Positions 15,930 through 16,593 of a stretch of 16,593 bases of DNA are shown here, one piece after another. The stretch comes from CAZSGN01 sp964606415 (GTDB lineage: Bacteria > Bacteroidota > Bacteroidia > Bacteroidales > JBBRXJ01). Position numbers and translations under genes: made by a program. The DNA is taken from contig CAZSGN010000026.1 of the NCBI GenBank assembly GCA_964606415.1, positions 1 to 16,593 of the forward strand, written 5' to 3'. Position 1 is the first letter of the stretch. Every line of letters begins with the position of its first letter. The notes beneath the pieces are model-generated. The model was not told the DNA's origin and ran no database searches. It worked only from the letters and a program-made list of their open reading frames with translations.

Positions 15930-16544
15930 TCAAAACTGATTGATCCAGGCATAAAGCCCTTTCATGATCATATCAATTGAAAAAGTACCTACAAATAAAG
16001 CGGTTATCCGCCCCATGATTTCGACATATCTTTCAACTAAACGTTCTTTTCTTGGCTGTACATAATCATGAAGATGCTTTAATAGAATCATCACCAGGAC
16101 AGAAACAGAAATGGCCAGGAAGATAGAGAATGCTGCAAGCAAAATGTTCAGCTTTTCCCCTGCAAGGATTGAAGCACTAACCGTTGCCGGCCCAACCATA
16201 ATAGGCATAGCAATAGCCCCCGCAATATGCTGGGGAGAGCCTTTTAGGGCGCGAAAGGCAGAATTTCCCTGAAAAACCAGGCGAAAACCAACACTTAAAA
16301 AAACCATCCCACCGAATATCTGAAAAGAAGCATATCGTGCCTGGAATACCCGGGTGAATATCTGTTCGCCAACAATAGAAAAAAGCAGGAATATAACAAA
16401 ACTAATTAATCCTGCCCGGATCAAAACATGCTTAAAATCCTTCTCGGTGTAATTTCTGATAATATCAAGAAGATATATGAACAAAAGAAACGGGTTAAGC
16501 AGTGTCAACATTAATAATGTTGACTTAATAAACTCACTATCCAT
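15930..16544 (-). CDS. MarC family integral membrane protein
   Basis: The 204-residue protein has six predicted hydrophobic segments (about 7-28, 43-62, 70-91, 107-127, 133-155 and 176-198). It shows the MarC/UPF0056 signatures LLNPFLLFIYLLD near residue 16 and IAMPIMVGPATVSASIL near 112-128, which form the two inverted halves of the fold. MarC proteins sit in the inner membrane. The old link to multiple antibiotic resistance is not supported for the founding member, and the substrate is unknown. It is convergent with the GT4 gene (48-nt gap, without an obvious hairpin terminator). The start is the ATG before the first membrane segment. The remaining 49 nt of the window would hold its upstream region; I see no clear consensus promoter there. 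Confidence 0.88.
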   Translation of the reverse strand: MDSEFIKSTLLMLTLLNPFLLFIYLLDIIRNYTEKDFKHVLIRAGLISFVIFLLFSIVGEQIFTRVFQARYASFQIFGGMVFLSVGFRLVFQGNSAFRALKGSPQHIAGAIAMPIMVGPATVSASILAGEKLNILLAAFSIFLAISVSVLVMILLKHLHDYVQPRKERLVERYVEIMGRITALFVGTFSIDMIMKGLYAWINQF

Positions 16545-16593
16545 ATCTACTTAACAAGTCGAAAATTTATAAATGGTTAATTCCTTATATTCC

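Overview
The window looks like a chromosomal segment of a low-GC member of the Bacteroidota. Two secreted proteins end in type IX secretion (T9SS) type A sorting domains. Candidate promoters carry the TAnnTTTG -7 element of this phylum. The acetohydroxyacid isomeroreductase is the short form usual in Bacteroidetes. I cannot fix the genus.

Layout, left to right. (1) 1-1952 (+): the 3' part of a large secreted protein with fibronectin type III domains, a PA14-like domain and a T9SS tail, closed by a strong hairpin terminator. (2) 2031-2257: a gene-free stretch bounded by imperfect terminal inverted repeats and holding a three-way-junction palindrome, so it looks like a small non-autonomous mobile element. 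(3) 2284-4734 (+): a secreted 816-residue protein of 14 FG-GAP/VCBS-type repeats with a T9SS tail. (4) 4820-6570 (-): a decayed L-fucose isomerase gene with three in-frame TAG codons, two 1-nt indels and a deletion of about 40 nt. A solo copy of the mobile-element right end lies just beyond its 5' end. (5) 6708-12003 (-): the branched-chain amino acid operon ilvD-ilvB-ilvN-ilvC. (6) 12311-12410 (-): the SRP (4.5S-type) RNA gene. (7) 12519-15881 (+): a polyprenyl-glycosyltransferase-like GT2, an NAD-dependent epimerase/dehydratase and a GT4 glycosyltransferase, probably one surface-glycan unit. (8) 15930-16544 (-): a MarC-family membrane protein.

The most informative system is the ilv operon leader (about 12046-12226, minus strand), which contains no long ORF. 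It encodes a 19-residue peptide with 7 Val, 4 Leu and 1 Ile, followed by mutually exclusive hairpins. A 7-bp protector stem overlaps the last Val codons and the stop. An 11-bp antiterminator (one G-U pair) competes with a perfect 10-bp intrinsic terminator that ends in a U-rich tract. This is the full architecture of ribosome-mediated attenuation. It predicts that ilvDBNC is transcribed when charged Val-tRNA (and perhaps Leu/Ile-tRNA) is scarce.

How the genes work together. IlvB and IlvN form acetohydroxyacid synthase, IlvC reduces and isomerises its product, and IlvD dehydrates it, giving the 2-keto acids for valine and isoleucine (and the leucine precursor). The T9SS proteins are expected on the cell surface or outside the cell. 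The three glycan genes are expected to act at the inner face of the cytoplasmic membrane. The fucose isomerase remnant shows lost ability to use fucose through this gene copy.
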